NCBI RefSeq assembly: GCF_002261185.1
Contig: NZ_NEVQ01000003.1
Span: forward strand, 62,001-126,000
Source of the DNA: Bordetella genomosp. 4
Lineage (GTDB): Bacteria > Pseudomonadota > Gammaproteobacteria > Burkholderiales > Burkholderiaceae_B
Reading direction: 5' to 3'
DNA length: 64,000 nucleotides
Of the stretch, positions 14,084-21,577 are shown piece after piece. The first letter of the stretch is position 1, and every line of letters starts with the position of its first letter. The notes beneath the pieces were generated by a model, which was not told the DNA's origin, searched no databases, and was given only the letters and a program-made list of their open reading frames with translations. Both the position numbers and the translations under genes were made by a program.

Positions 14084-14599
14084 ATGACCATCCGCCTGCA
14101 TTCTCATCACTGGCTTGATGTCCTTTACAACGATGTCCGCAATGCGCCTGGGGGCGTGAAGGACGCAGCACGGTTTCTGAGTGAACGCCGTGGCAAGTCC
14201 ATTCATTACGAATCTCTGCGCGCCAAGCTCAACGGCCAGGAAGGCGAGGCGATGACGTTCGAAATGGCCGACCTATTGACGGAGTGGCTGTCGCAAAAAG
14301 CTGGTGGCGCAGAAGTGGCACATCGTTGGGCGCAAACCTACGCGATGGTCGAACACGGCCTTACCTGCTTGGATGTGCCTGCACCTCCTGAGGGCGGCTG
14401 GGCCGATGAGCTCAAGGCCATTCACGAAAAGGTTCTCAAGGTAGGCATGACCGTTGGGAGCTTGAATGCTTCGACGCTGAGCGCGATGGCAGACGGCCAG
14501 ATTGACGCTGACGAACGTAGCGCTCTTTACACGTTGTTTATGGACTTGGCTGTTTTGGCATTCCGTGGTGCCCGCAATGTGTCGAGGGTGCAATGCTGA
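14084..14599 (+). CDS. phage regulatory CII-like protein
   Basis: The 171-residue protein matches the phage CII family in outline. It has an N-terminal helix-turn-helix (DVLYNDVRNAPGGVKDAARFL, then IHYESLRAKLNG) and a C-terminal region DGQIDADERSALYTLFMDLA, the typical ending. The ATG at 14084 follows AAGG at an 8-base distance; a longer upstream frame is rejected. It lies after the cro-like gene, as cII does in lambda, and may favour lysogeny by activating repressor synthesis. A boxA-like CGCTCTTTA falls inside its 3' end at 14521. Confidence 0.7.
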   Translation: MTIRLHSHHWLDVLYNDVRNAPGGVKDAARFLSERRGKSIHYESLRAKLNGQEGEAMTFEMADLLTEWLSQKAGGAEVAHRWAQTYAMVEHGLTCLDVPAPPEGGWADELKAIHEKVLKVGMTVGSLNASTLSAMADGQIDADERSALYTLFMDLAVLAFRGARNVSRVQC

Positions 14600-14898
14600 G
14601 TCGTTCGAGTTCAGGTAGCCCCGTAAGAGCGCGTGTAGCGCCTGGGGTGGGCAAGGGGGCGGTGCTGGCGCGAGTGGCGGGCCAGCTGTGCGCGAACAAG
14701 CGCTTTCAAGAGTGGGTCATTGCCCGCGCTGGCGCCGTCCCTCATGGTGTAGCAACGAGTGAGTACGCAGCCGACTACATACGTCGTGCTTGCGGCATTT
14801 CGAGCCGGAGCGAGCTGGGCCATAACGCTCAGGCGGCAGCACTGTTCCATGAGCGCATTCGTAAGCCGTTTCTCAAGTGGAGCGGTACGTATGCCTAG
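14593..14898 (+). CDS. hypothetical phage protein, 101 aa
   Basis: It starts inside the end of the CII-like gene (ATGCTGA). The central part (CANKRFQEWVIARAG, ATSEYAADYIRRACGI and RSELGHNAQAAALFHERIRKPF) is helical and resembles small proteins conserved in the replication blocks of beta-proteobacterial phages. A DNA-related role is only a guess. The N-terminus is basic. Confidence 0.65.
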   Translation: MLSRSSSGSPVRARVAPGVGKGAVLARVAGQLCANKRFQEWVIARAGAVPHGVATSEYAADYIRRACGISSRSELGHNAQAAALFHERIRKPFLKWSGTYA

Positions 14899-15187
14899 CT
14901 TGCATGTATTCCGTGGCTACCGCGTTCCTCTGGAGGTCATCACTCAGGTTCGTCAGATGATCCTCGACACTGAGCGTACCGTTGACGTTGACGCTCTGGT
15001 CTCTGTGATCAAGCCCAAGCTTATTGCGGTTGACCCCTGGTTCAGCACCACACGTGAAATGGCTGCGCGCCTTGCAGTGGATTCCCTGTTGGTCGATTAC
15101 GCCCGGGCAGGAATGCTGACGCGTCATCCTCGCCGGTTGAGTTCGCCAGTATGGCGACGTGCGCAGACGGCAAAGGCCAAGCCATGA
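14891..15187 (+). CDS. hypothetical phage protein, 98 aa
   Basis: The ATG at 14891 overlaps the previous stop, and the gene's own TGA overlaps the next ATG, so it is embedded in a tightly coupled series. The protein has a helical core (LEVITQVRQMILDTERTVDVDALVSVIK) and a basic C-terminus (RHPRRLSSPVWRRAQTAKAK). No family is recognised. Confidence 0.6.
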   Translation: MPSLHVFRGYRVPLEVITQVRQMILDTERTVDVDALVSVIKPKLIAVDPWFSTTREMAARLAVDSLLVDYARAGMLTRHPRRLSSPVWRRAQTAKAKP

Positions 15188-15678
15188 CGTTGACCCGCAA
15201 AACCGGACTGAAGCAGCGCACGCCGCTCAAACGCGGCAAGCCGCTGACAACCAAGGCCCCGATGATGCGCGCTACGGCTGTTAAGCCGCCTCGTGCCGCG
15301 ATGAAGGCACGTAGGAAAGGGAAGAGGGCGACCAAGACCGTTTATCGCAATCCCGAGCTGCTGGCTCTTGCTAACGGCGAAGAGTGCTTGCTGCGCGTGC
15401 CTGTGTACTGCTGGGGTGGAACAGATACCACCGTGGCTTGCCATTCGAACCGTACGCGTGACGGCAAGGGCAAGGGCATCAAGGCGCATGACTGGGCTAT
15501 CGCGTTCGGCTGTGGTGGCTGTCACTGGTTCATAGACCAATCCCCGGCTTCCCGGGAAATCAAGTTGAGTTATTTCGTGCCTGCTCTGCGTCTGACGCGG
15601 CTGCGGATCATCGCTTTGGGCAAATGGCCTGAGCAAGCTGAGAGCGGGTATCAATCTTTGTATGGAGAGTCGGCATGA
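15184..15678 (+). CDS. YbcO-like (DUF1364) putative nuclease
   Basis: A very basic 50-residue N-terminus is followed by a domain with cysteines and histidines in the order found in DUF1364/YbcO proteins: RNPELLALANGEECLLRVP, then CHSNRTRDGKG, then FGCGGCHWFIDQ. YbcO-type proteins are small HNH-like nucleases carried in the recombination/nin region of lambdoid phages. The start overlaps the upstream stop (ATGA). Confidence 0.7.
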   Translation: MTLTRKTGLKQRTPLKRGKPLTTKAPMMRATAVKPPRAAMKARRKGKRATKTVYRNPELLALANGEECLLRVPVYCWGGTDTTVACHSNRTRDGKGKGIKAHDWAIAFGCGGCHWFIDQSPASREIKLSYFVPALRLTRLRIIALGKWPEQAESGYQSLYGESA

Positions 15679-16526
15679 GCGTTGAAGTCATGACGATGGT
15701 GTTTAAGCGCTATCCCAACGGGGGCGGCGAGATGTTGCTTGCGCTGGCACTCGCTGACCATTCGAATGATGTAGGGACGGGGATATACCCCTCTATTGCG
15801 TCTCTGTCGGATAAGACTAGGCAGTCCGTGCGTGCTGTGCAGTATCAGCTGCGTGCCATGGAAAAGGCTGGCTGGTTGATCTTGGTCAATTCTGGGAATG
15901 GAGGGCGCAATCAGCGTCGTGAATACCGTATTTCCGAGGCTTGGATAAAGGGTGCAGATTTTGCATCCCTCGCCCCAGCCGACTCAGATCAAGAAAACGG
16001 TGCAAATTCTGCACCCATTAATTCAGCGGAAAAGGGTGCAATCCACGACATAAAGGGTGCAACTGATGACGCAAAGGGTGCAAATGACGACATAAAAGGG
16101 TGCAACGGGTTGCACCCGCATATAACCGTCATAGAACCATCAGAACCATCAAGAACCGTCAAAGGCGCACGTAAGCGTTCGCCTCATGGGTTCGACCCGA
16201 TGAGCTTGGAATTGCCGGACTGGCTGGATGCAGACCTGTGGGGGCGTTGGGTACGTCACCGTGTGGAACTCCGCAAGCCGTTGACCGAAGAGGCCGCAAA
16301 GCAGCAGCTGAAGGACCTGGCTGCATACCGACTCCAAGGGCACACACCGACGGATGTGATCGAGAACGCCATCGGCAAGAGCTGGCAAGGCCTGTTTGCT
16401 CCGAAGGGGGCGGGCCTCGTTGGTGGCGCAAGCCAGCCGGGCAAGTTCAACCCAACGCAGTACGTCAATCGCAATCGCAACCACGGAGGCAACGGCCATG
16501 ACGACGGTCGCACAATCGACATCTAA
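15675..16526 (+). CDS. O-like replication initiator with N-terminal winged helix
   Basis: The 283-residue protein opens with a helix-turn-helix_36-type domain (LALADHSNDVGTGIYPSIASLSDKTRQSVRAVQYQL...). A low-complexity middle repeats KGA-xx-D, and a C-terminal part follows (DADLWGRWVRHRVELRKPLTEEAAKQQLKDL). It is followed by a P-like gene as lambda O is followed by P. The middle of the gene contains iterons that are probably the replication origin. It binds DNA and recruits the helicase loader, by analogy. Confidence 0.7.
   Translation: MSVEVMTMVFKRYPNGGGEMLLALALADHSNDVGTGIYPSIASLSDKTRQSVRAVQYQLRAMEKAGWLILVNSGNGGRNQRREYRISEAWIKGADFASLAPADSDQENGANSAPINSAEKGAIHDIKGATDDAKGANDDIKGCNGLHPHITVIEPSEPSRTVKGARKRSPHGFDPMSLELPDWLDADLWGRWVRHRVELRKPLTEEAAKQQLKDLAAYRLQGHTPTDVIENAIGKSWQGLFAPKGAGLVGGASQPGKFNPTQYVNRNRNHGGNGHDDGRTIDI
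15947..16117. other. candidate replication origin: iterons inside the O-like gene
   Basis: AAAGGGTGCA occurs at 16031, 16052, 16073 and 16095 (starts), 21, 21 and 22 bp apart, or two helical turns. There is another exact copy at 15947 and a one-mismatch copy at 15995. Inverted copies of the TGCACCC core lie at about 16010-16016 and 16110-16117. An A/T-richer stretch with GAACCATCA repeats follows. This is the arrangement of lambda's ori within gene O. Confidence 0.6.
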
Positions 16527-17253
16527 GCAGGCTGGCTGGTCTGTACCGCTGGCGAAGCTTGAGGGCATTTCCCTGATCGATCATCTGTGGAACAGGCTTT
16601 CGGGCACGTACGGGGGGCGGTGGCTTAAGGATTTCCCCGACATGCAGAGCATCGAGAACTGGAAGGGGGCATGGGCCGAAGCATTCGACGAAGAGGGCTT
16701 GACGCCTCACGAGGTTGCCGAAGGCTTGCGTGCTTGCCGTCGTATGTACGACTGGCCCCCGTCTGTCAGCGAGTTCATCAAGGCATGTCGGCCTGGCCTG
16801 ATCCCGGAGAACGCGTTTCACGATGCCGTTGCGGGCATGACGGCACGCCAGCGTGGCGAGGTCGGCAGCTGGAGCCATCCGGCGGTGTACTGGGCAGCGG
16901 TTCGGGTCGGGCGCCACGACTTGCTCAACTGCGGATATGCAGTGATGCAGACACGTTGGGAGCGAGCATTGTCGGAAGAGCTGGCGCGATCCTCGTGGGA
17001 ACCGATCCCGGCACCGGCGAAGGCGTTGCCGCCTCCTGCGGTCGATGAGCGGGCGAACGCCAAGGCTGCGGAGGCGATCAAGGAAATCAGCAGTCGAGCA
17101 GTGAGGCCTGATTGCGCTCGCGATCCAATCCGAGGAGCGCGGCGAGTGTTGGCTGAGCAGGCGCGCAAAGGTGGTCGGCGGTACTCGCCCGCAGTGGTGA
17201 AGCTTGCGCAAGCTGCCGTCGATGCCATGCAAAGCCAGGGGGCGCAGGTATGA
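16498..17253 (+). CDS. P-like replication protein (helicase loader)
   Basis: The 251-residue protein resembles lambda P-type proteins. The early part has LIDHLWNRLSGTYGGRWLKDF and then WKGAWAEAFDEEGLTPHEVAEGL. A middle segment reads HPAVYWAAVRVGRHDLLNCGYAVMQTRWE, conserved in the family. It overlaps the O-like gene by 29 bp; the internal ATG at 16498 is the first with a coding-like N-terminus. It is expected to bring host DnaB to the origin. Confidence 0.7.
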   Translation: MTTVAQSTSKQAGWSVPLAKLEGISLIDHLWNRLSGTYGGRWLKDFPDMQSIENWKGAWAEAFDEEGLTPHEVAEGLRACRRMYDWPPSVSEFIKACRPGLIPENAFHDAVAGMTARQRGEVGSWSHPAVYWAAVRVGRHDLLNCGYAVMQTRWERALSEELARSSWEPIPAPAKALPPPAVDERANAKAAEAIKEISSRAVRPDCARDPIRGARRVLAEQARKGGRRYSPAVVKLAQAAVDAMQSQGAQV

Positions 17254-17672
17254 GCGCGATGCAGCGGAACAAAGGGGCAGCATTCGAACGCAAAGTTGCC
17301 AACTTGCTTACCGAATCGACCGGCACTATCTGGCGCAGACGTGTTCGCAATGCGCTGGGTGACAGTGATGTCGTCGCAGATGACGCCGCTTTCGCCCTCA
17401 TATCTGTCGAATGCAAGCATGCCAACACGCTTTGCCTGCCCGCGTGGTGGAGACAGGCACAAGCGCAGGCGGGCGATCAAGGGATACCCGTCCTCATCTA
17501 CCGGCAAACGGGAGCGCGAGGCGAGTCCGTGATGCTGGATGCTTATCACGTTAATTCTCGGCATTGGCCGGTGCGGGGGCGTCACACCGTCACTCTCGAC
17601 TGGGATGCCGCAATGCAATGGATGCGGGAAATGCTCCCGCTCAACACTACCTACAGCCCGGACATTATCTGA
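17250..17672 (+). CDS. phage Holliday-junction-resolvase-like PDDEXK nuclease
   Basis: The 140-residue protein starts KGAAFERKVANLL (the N-terminal acidic residue of the fold). It continues with LGDSDVVAD and then ISVECKHA, giving the D...ExK active-site pattern of PD-(D/E)XK nucleases. Its place after O and P genes and before the late regulator fits a resolvase that processes branched replication intermediates. It overlaps both neighbours by 1-4 bases. Confidence 0.7.
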   Translation: MSAMQRNKGAAFERKVANLLTESTGTIWRRRVRNALGDSDVVADDAAFALISVECKHANTLCLPAWWRQAQAQAGDQGIPVLIYRQTGARGESVMLDAYHVNSRHWPVRGRHTVTLDWDAAMQWMREMLPLNTTYSPDII

Positions 17673-18337
17673 TGAATACCACGACTATCTCTCGCGTGCC
17701 GAGTGTTGCGGCAGCAAAGCAAGAAGCAGAGCCCCTCTTTCGTAGCGCACACGCTGCGCTGACCTTTGCGTTGAATTATTCAATGCAGCAATATGACCGG
17801 CCCCTAATGAATCGGGCCATGGCAGGCCGATCTTCCCATGAAGGGAAGGGCCTTTTCGGAACGGACGGTGCTGGACAAGCAGGAATGATCCGAGCGGAGC
17901 TTGACCAACTGTTGCCTATCCACAAAGCTGTGTTGATCGCTTCGGTCGGGCCGTGGCAAGTCCCGTGCAGTTGCAAGGTTAGCTGCTGCTCTGGATGGAA
18001 ACCTAACGCCGAGTGGGAGGCAGCAATGAGCCAGTTGACCACCTTGGCTGCTGGCGCTGCGTTGTCCGGTTGTGTGTCTAATGGGCGCGTCCGTTCGGCG
18101 TTGATACAGCGCTTGCTTGGGGCAAAGGTGACGCTGGCTGAGATAGCAGAGCGGTTTGATGTTTGCGAGCGCACGGTGACGGCTCACAGCCTGAAGATCA
18201 AGCGCTGGCTGTTTGGAAGTCAAGGGAAGAGCGAAGAGGACTCGAAGCTTGGACTGCATCAGGAGGCATACGCAGCAATCACCAGGCGGCTTCAGAATGG
18301 CGGCTTGGTGGGCGAAACCAACGAATCAAATAAATGA
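17672..18337 (+). CDS. putative late-gene regulator (Q-like antiterminator)
   Basis: The 221-residue protein has a cysteine cluster (PCSCKVSCCSGWKPNAEW near residue 100) and a C-terminal helix-turn-helix (VTLAEIAERFDVCERTVTAHSLKIKRW near 155-180). It ends the rightward early operon. Directly after it come a candidate promoter, a terminator, a tRNA and the packaging genes, as Q does in lambdoid phages. Direct homology to a Q family is not certain; the assignment rests on position, zinc-like cysteines and the helix-turn-helix. Confidence 0.5.
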   Translation: MNTTTISRVPSVAAAKQEAEPLFRSAHAALTFALNYSMQQYDRPLMNRAMAGRSSHEGKGLFGTDGAGQAGMIRAELDQLLPIHKAVLIASVGPWQVPCSCKVSCCSGWKPNAEWEAAMSQLTTLAAGAALSGCVSNGRVRSALIQRLLGAKVTLAEIAERFDVCERTVTAHSLKIKRWLFGSQGKSEEDSKLGLHQEAYAAITRRLQNGGLVGETNESNK

Positions 18338-18339
18338 TG

Positions 18340-18368
18340 TTGACGGTTGCAGTTTTTTCCTGCAATAT
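18340..18368 (+). promoter_or_regulatory. candidate late promoter (PR'-like)
   Basis: A -35 TTGACG (18340-18345) and a -10 CAATAT (18363-18368) are separated by 17 bp, directly after the Q-like gene. A 6-bp inverted repeat (ATCCGT/ACGGAT) overlaps the start region and a terminator follows at 18407. This is the order promoter, pause or qut region, terminator seen in lambda. Confidence 0.4.
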
Positions 18369-18406
18369 CCGTCCTTAACGGATAAGGTGTATTAGTCCGT
18401 CTACAG

Positions 18407-18440
18407 AAACCCGCCCTCAAAAAAGGCGGGTTTTTCTTTT
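18407..18440 (+). terminator. intrinsic terminator between late regulator and late genes (tR'-like)
   Basis: A stem AAACCCGCC/GGCGGGTTT with loop CTCAAAAAA is followed by TTTTTCTTTT. Transcripts from the candidate late promoter would stop here unless antiterminated. Confidence 0.75.
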
Positions 18441-18491
18441 GCAGAATCCCATTGGCCCTGACTGGATAACCGGTCGGGGCCTTTTCATTTT

Positions 18492-18566
18492 CGCGGCGTA
18501 GCGCAGTGGGAGCGCGCCGGGCTCATGCCCCGGAGGTCACAGGTTCGAACCCTGTCGCCGCAACCA
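18492..18566 (+). tRNA. tRNA-Met (CAT) with initiator-tRNA features
   Basis: The 75-base cloverleaf has CCA encoded. The anticodon CAT is at 18524-18526. The first base C cannot pair with the A opposite it (C1xA72), and the anticodon stem ends in three G-C pairs (GGG at 18519-18521 with CCC at 18529-18531). Both are hallmarks of bacterial initiator tRNA. The D stem has C11-G24, which is the elongator form, and the anticodon loop reads CTCATGC. It is located just before the packaging genes. Confidence 0.85.
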
Positions 18567-18682
18567 ATCTCCCTTTGCTACCGAGGGCCGCACGTTGTGG
18601 ATGGCGTGCGGGGGTTCGGGCGTCGCCGCCGGGCGGCGTGCAGTTGGTGGCACCCGGCACGATCACTTGAGGACTCTCAGCT

Positions 18683-18892
18683 ATGACCTGCCTTGGATGC
18701 GCACGTAGGCGCGAGACTCTACGACGATGGACGGACCTTGCATATGAGCGAGCACGAAGCCTCTTTAACCCAACAGCTCCTAGCAGCACTGCTGGAGAAC
18801 ACGCAGGCCCAGAACAGACTGGCGCAAGCGATAGTGAGCCAAGCGGACGCGATAGCCGACCTAGCCGACGCCGTCGCAGGTCAGCTGAATGA
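18683..18892 (+). CDS. small CxxC protein, 69 aa (uncertain)
   Basis: The N-terminal third (MTCLGCARRRETLRRWTDLA) has a CxxC pair and arginine-rich helix like some short phage proteins near packaging genes. GAGGACTC lies upstream of the ATG. The last 40 residues overlap the better-supported next gene in another frame and look non-native, so the true protein may be shorter or absent. Confidence 0.35.
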   Translation: MTCLGCARRRETLRRWTDLAYERARSLFNPTAPSSTAGEHAGPEQTGASDSEPSGRDSRPSRRRRRSAE

Positions 18893-18941
18893 TGACGACC
18901 AAGGTTCGGGTACTACGTATCTGAGCGGCGCTCCACGCTGA
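18744..18941 (+). CDS. hypothetical phage protein, 65 aa, coiled-coil-like
   Basis: The protein is mostly one long helix rich in Ala, Leu and Gln (EASLTQQLLAALLENTQAQN and then QADAIADLADAVAGQL), which suggests a small coiled-coil oligomer. Its stop overlaps the HNH gene start by one base. It is placed at the left of the packaging module. The function is unknown. Confidence 0.6.
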   Translation: MSEHEASLTQQLLAALLENTQAQNRLAQAIVSQADAIADLADAVAGQLNDDDQGSGTTYLSGAPR

Positions 18942-19279
18942 TGCCGACCAAGCCGAAGACGCACAAGGTTCGGCACGGCACGCCACGTCATGAGCCCATT
19001 GCCCCATCGTATGGACAAGGGCGAGGCGGCAGACCATGGCGCAGGCTCCGACTGATGATCCTGAATAGAGATGGCTGGCTATGCCAATGCGACGAATGCA
19101 AACGGCTTGGCCGTGTGCTCGTTGCACATGAAGTGGATCACCACATCCCGCTGTCTCGTGGTGGTACGGACGACCCTAGCAACCTGCGGGCTATCAACAG
19201 GGACTGCCACAAAGCAAAGACGCAACGTGAAGGCGGCAGGCGGTATCCAAAGCGGTCGCGCAACGCGGTTGGCACGTGA
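18941..19279 (+). CDS. HNH endonuclease of the packaging module
   Basis: The 112-residue protein contains the HNH motif: CQCDECKRLG, then AHEVDHHIPLSRGGTDDPSNLRAINRDCHKAK, with two CxxC-type metal-structure positions and the catalytic His of EVDHH. Phage HNH proteins directly upstream of P27-type small terminases are needed for cos cleavage in HK97-like phages. The position here is the same. Confidence 0.88.
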   Translation: MPTKPKTHKVRHGTPRHEPIAPSYGQGRGGRPWRRLRLMILNRDGWLCQCDECKRLGRVLVAHEVDHHIPLSRGGTDDPSNLRAINRDCHKAKTQREGGRRYPKRSRNAVGT

Positions 19280-19398
19280 CCCCGCCGCCCGACCCTGAAG
19301 CGGGGAGGGGTGGGTTCAAACTCTAGAGCCCTCTTGCCGGACACCGCGCCTCCAGCTTTTTTTTTACGCGTGCAATTCAAAAAAACGGTTTTTTCAAC
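19280..19398. other. non-coding gap between HNH and small terminase, candidate cos region
   Basis: The 119 bp hold no gene. They contain a G-rich run (GCGGGGAGGGGTGGG) and long T and A tracts close to the terminase start. In HK97-like cos phages with an adjacent HNH gene the cohesive-end site lies in this interval; the exact cut cannot be read from sequence alone. Confidence 0.35.
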
Positions 19399-19827
19399 AT
19401 GCCAAGACCCCGCAAACCTGACCACCTTAAGGTCGTTTCGGGCACGGACCAGCCTTGCAGGATGGACGGCCCGAACGCCGTCGAACTGCCATTGGTGGAT
19501 GACATTCCGCCTGCGCCTGAATGGCTGATCAATCCGGCAGCAGTTGAAGAATGGAATCGCTTAGCGCGAATTCTGTACGCAAACAAACTTTTAACCGAGG
19601 CAAGCCTGACTTCGTTGGCGCACATGTGTGCGCTGCATGGAAAGATTCGTCAGCTGTATGCAGCTGGTGAAGCTCCAACAGCCAGCATGATCGGTGCTCT
19701 TCGCGCATATCAGAACGACTTTGGCCTAACGCCGGTCGCCCAGGGAAAGGTTAAGCCCTCTGGTGAAGTGCCAGCGGCAAACGAGTTCGCTAAAAATGGC
19801 CGCCCAGGTAAACGACAAGCCGCGTGA
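19399..19827 (+). CDS. terS: terminase small subunit, P27 family
   Basis: The 142-residue protein begins MPRPRKPDHLKVVSGT, a typical P27-family opening. It continues with PPAPEWLINPAAVEEWNRLARIL, a helical DNA-recognition region and oligomerisation core. It recognises the packaging site and directs the large subunit. The gene overlaps the large terminase gene by 32 bp. Confidence 0.88.
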   Translation: MPRPRKPDHLKVVSGTDQPCRMDGPNAVELPLVDDIPPAPEWLINPAAVEEWNRLARILYANKLLTEASLTSLAHMCALHGKIRQLYAAGEAPTASMIGALRAYQNDFGLTPVAQGKVKPSGEVPAANEFAKNGRPGKRQAA

Positions 19828-21577
19828 TTATGTGGCAATCGCCATTGACTATGCGAAGGCAGCGGTAGCAGACAAAAAAAGGAAGAAATTTGGCAAGTGG
19901 ATACGGCTCGCTGCAAAACGCTTTCTTGACGACCTAAAGCGAGCGAAACGTAAGAACTCTCCATTCATCTTCGATGAGTGGCATGCCAATGACCCTTGCG
20001 ACTTTCTTGAAAAACTGCCCCACGTAGAAGGGAAGTGGGTGAATCCAGATGGTACGCCGCAGCCAAACCTTGTTTTGCACCCGTCTCACATCTTTTTCGT
20101 GGTGCAGTTGTTTGGATTTCGCAAACGCGATGGCACCGAAATACCTGACTACGGTTACTTCAGGCCGAGGCGATTCACGTCTGCGCTGTTCGCCGTAGCG
20201 CGTAAGAACGCGAAGAGCACGCTATCCGCCGGAATTCTGCTCTATTGCCAGTGCTGTGAGCCTGAAGAGGGCGCGCAGATCATGAGCGCCGCTACTACCT
20301 ACAGCCAGGCCGCGATCATCTTCAAGGTCGCCAAGCGCATGGTCGAGCTGAAGACGGCTCTTCGCGAGGCCTTTGGCTTGCAGGTATGGGCGAAGGCAGT
20401 AACCCGCTTTGAAACTGGCGGCAGCTTCAAGGCGATCCACGCTAAAGCGAGTACGCAGGATGGTTTAAACCCGTCTCACACGGGGCTTGATGAGATTCAT
20501 GCGCACAAGAACTCGGACTTGCTGAACGTTCTTACATCGGCAGCTGGTGCCCGGTCTAATCCGCTATGGCTATTCACCACAACGGAGGGATACGCAAACC
20601 CAGGCCCTTGGTCGGAAATTCGGCAGTTTGCAAGAAATCTGCTGCTCGGAGTGGTGGAGGCTGATCACTACTTGGCCTTGATATATGCGCTCGACGATGA
20701 GGATAAATCCGCTGGCTATAAAGAGGATGATGAGTTTGACGAAAGCAAATGGGTGAAGGCTAATCCACTGCTCGACATCAACCCGCACTTGATGGCGGCT
20801 GTTCGCAAAGAGGCGATTGAAGCCAAGCAAATGCCGTCGAAGCTGGCCGAGTTTCGAATCAAACGTCTGAATCGCCCTGCGTCAACAGCCAGCGGCTGGG
20901 TAGATCTGAACAAGTGGGCGAAGTGCAACGGAAAGGTTGATCTCGACTGGCTTTCTGACTATCCGTGCTGGGGAGGGCTTGACCTTGCGAGCACGACGGA
21001 CATTGCCGCGTTCAGACTGGTTTGGGTTGTTGAGGGCGTTATCTATACCCATGGTTGGCGCTGGGTGCCAGCCGATGCTGTGACTCAACGCACGGAGCGC
21101 GGCACCGTCCCGTACGCGGGGTGGGTAGAAGACAAGCACTTAATCCAGACCGAAGGCGACGTAACCGACTATGCGGTAATCGAACGCGATGTCCTGGCCG
21201 CTGTCGAGCGATTTCAGATTGAGGCGATTGCCTACGACAACTGGAATGCTGCGGACTTGGTTAATAGGTTGGTTTCCGCGCAGGTCCCCATGGTTCAGTT
21301 TGTCCAGGGGACGAAGAGCTACCACCCCGCTATGCAGGCGTTGGAGCGCGCCTATGTTGGTCGAAAGCTGGCGCATGGTGGAGACCCGATTCTGTATTGG
21401 TGCGCATCGAATCTTGTTGCCAGACGAGATGTGAATTTGAGCATGGCTCCAGACAGAAAGCGCTCGGCAGACAAGATCGACGATATGGCCGCTTTGTTAA
21501 TGGCTGTCGGGCTGGCGACAGCCAGCGAGGATGGAGAAGACCTCTCCGAATTTTTCAATAAAGCGGTGATTGGATGA
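19796..21577 (+). CDS. terL: terminase large subunit
   Basis: The 593-residue packaging motor has an N-terminal ATPase. The Walker A-like segment is FAVARKNAKSTLSAG near residue 135 and the acidic Walker B follows in the SHTGLDEIHAH stretch. The C-terminal RNase H-like nuclease is marked by the acidic GGLDLASTTDIAAF and VIERDVLAAVERF...IAYDNWNA regions. The start at 19796 is the first in-frame ATG giving a family-like N-terminus. It cuts concatemers and pumps DNA into the prohead through the portal. Confidence 0.93.
   Translation: MAAQVNDKPRDYVAIAIDYAKAAVADKKRKKFGKWIRLAAKRFLDDLKRAKRKNSPFIFDEWHANDPCDFLEKLPHVEGKWVNPDGTPQPNLVLHPSHIFFVVQLFGFRKRDGTEIPDYGYFRPRRFTSALFAVARKNAKSTLSAGILLYCQCCEPEEGAQIMSAATTYSQAAIIFKVAKRMVELKTALREAFGLQVWAKAVTRFETGGSFKAIHAKASTQDGLNPSHTGLDEIHAHKNSDLLNVLTSAAGARSNPLWLFTTTEGYANPGPWSEIRQFARNLLLGVVEADHYLALIYALDDEDKSAGYKEDDEFDESKWVKANPLLDINPHLMAAVRKEAIEAKQMPSKLAEFRIKRLNRPASTASGWVDLNKWAKCNGKVDLDWLSDYPCWGGLDLASTTDIAAFRLVWVVEGVIYTHGWRWVPADAVTQRTERGTVPYAGWVEDKHLIQTEGDVTDYAVIERDVLAAVERFQIEAIAYDNWNAADLVNRLVSAQVPMVQFVQGTKSYHPAMQALERAYVGRKLAHGGDPILYWCASNLVARRDVNLSMAPDRKRSADKIDDMAALLMAVGLATASEDGEDLSEFFNKAVIG

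Noticed and set aside
14521-14533. A nutR boxA in the rightward transcript
   Set aside because: CGCTCTTTA matches only nine bases and is inside the CII-like coding region, so chance is likely; it is mentioned only as weak support.
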